Source: Microcaldota archaeon
GTDB lineage: Archaea; Micrarchaeota; Micrarchaeia; Micrarchaeales; Micrarchaeaceae
Reading direction: 5' to 3'
Length of the DNA stretch: 37,591 bases
Assembly: GCA_021816885.1 (NCBI GenBank)
Contig: JAKAWS010000010.1
Span: 1-37,591 of the forward strand
The position numbers and the translations under genes are program-made. Shown one piece after another: positions 37,565 through 37,591 of the stretch (within the stretch, counting starts at the first letter, position 1; every line of letters begins with the position of its first letter). Under the pieces are notes generated by a model, which was given only the letters and a program-made list of their open reading frames with translations, was not told where the DNA came from and did not search any database.

Positions 37565-37591
37565 TCAGTTTCTTCATTTCCTCCTTATTCT

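Overview
The window reads as chromosomal DNA of a small DPANN archaeon, most likely a Micrarchaeota/ARMAN-type organism (inference). The archaeal markers are an archaeal/eukaryotic-type GlyRS and ProRS, archease, Nop5, translin, eS26, ScpA/ScpB, archaeosortase, class III (pilin-type) signal peptides, TATA-box promoters about 26 nt upstream of often leaderless starts, and an archaeal C/D-box sRNA. The DPANN placement rests on the giant surface protein with duplicated DUF2341-like modules, a tRNA intron in the T-loop, and a compact, mostly intergenic-poor layout. Most of the window is near 45-50% G+C.

Layout. 1-3.1 kb: tandem hairpins, a VapBC pair, a pilin-like gene, a CBS-domain protein with an HPF-like C-terminus, tRNA-Cys with a probable T-loop intron, and archease. 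3.1-5.7 kb: a C/D-box sRNA, an archaeosortase and a NUDIX-uracil-DNA-glycosylase fusion. 5.8-13.5 kb: an autoregulated-looking winged-helix gene, a short Nop5, GlyRS, an OGG1-type glycosylase, translin, an HTH regulator, eS26 with a coiled-coil gene and a zinc-finger membrane protein, and a PH-like protein. 13.6-20.8 kb: tRNA-Gln directly behind proS, proline dehydrogenase, two HAD genes, AsnRS, ScpA-ScpB, and a cobalamin adenosyltransferase. 20.9-27.3 kb: an AT-rich island that starts exactly at the 3' end of tRNA-Val. It carries a DUF4143-type ATPase and a five-gene heme operon (hemQ, ABM monooxygenase, hemH, fused hemC-hemD, hemE), and it ends near a degenerate 3' half of a tRNA-Ile gene. 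27.3-37.6 kb: a DEAD-box helicase, a 948-residue metallophosphoesterase, MazG, the 1469-residue surface protein, a second VapBC pair, an IS200/IS605-like end relic, and tRNA-Glu.

How it fits together. Much of the core content is translation and RNA maturation: three aminoacyl-tRNA synthetases, four tRNAs, archease, Nop5, a guide sRNA, eS26, and a putative hibernation factor. DNA repair is represented by the UDG fusion and OGG, and chromosome condensation by ScpAB. The laterally acquired-looking heme operon points to the coproporphyrin-dependent route (HemE, HemH, HemQ). The oxidase step and all steps before porphobilinogen are not in the window. Two VapBC modules and two copies of an IS200/IS605-type right-end hairpin mark past mobile-element traffic.
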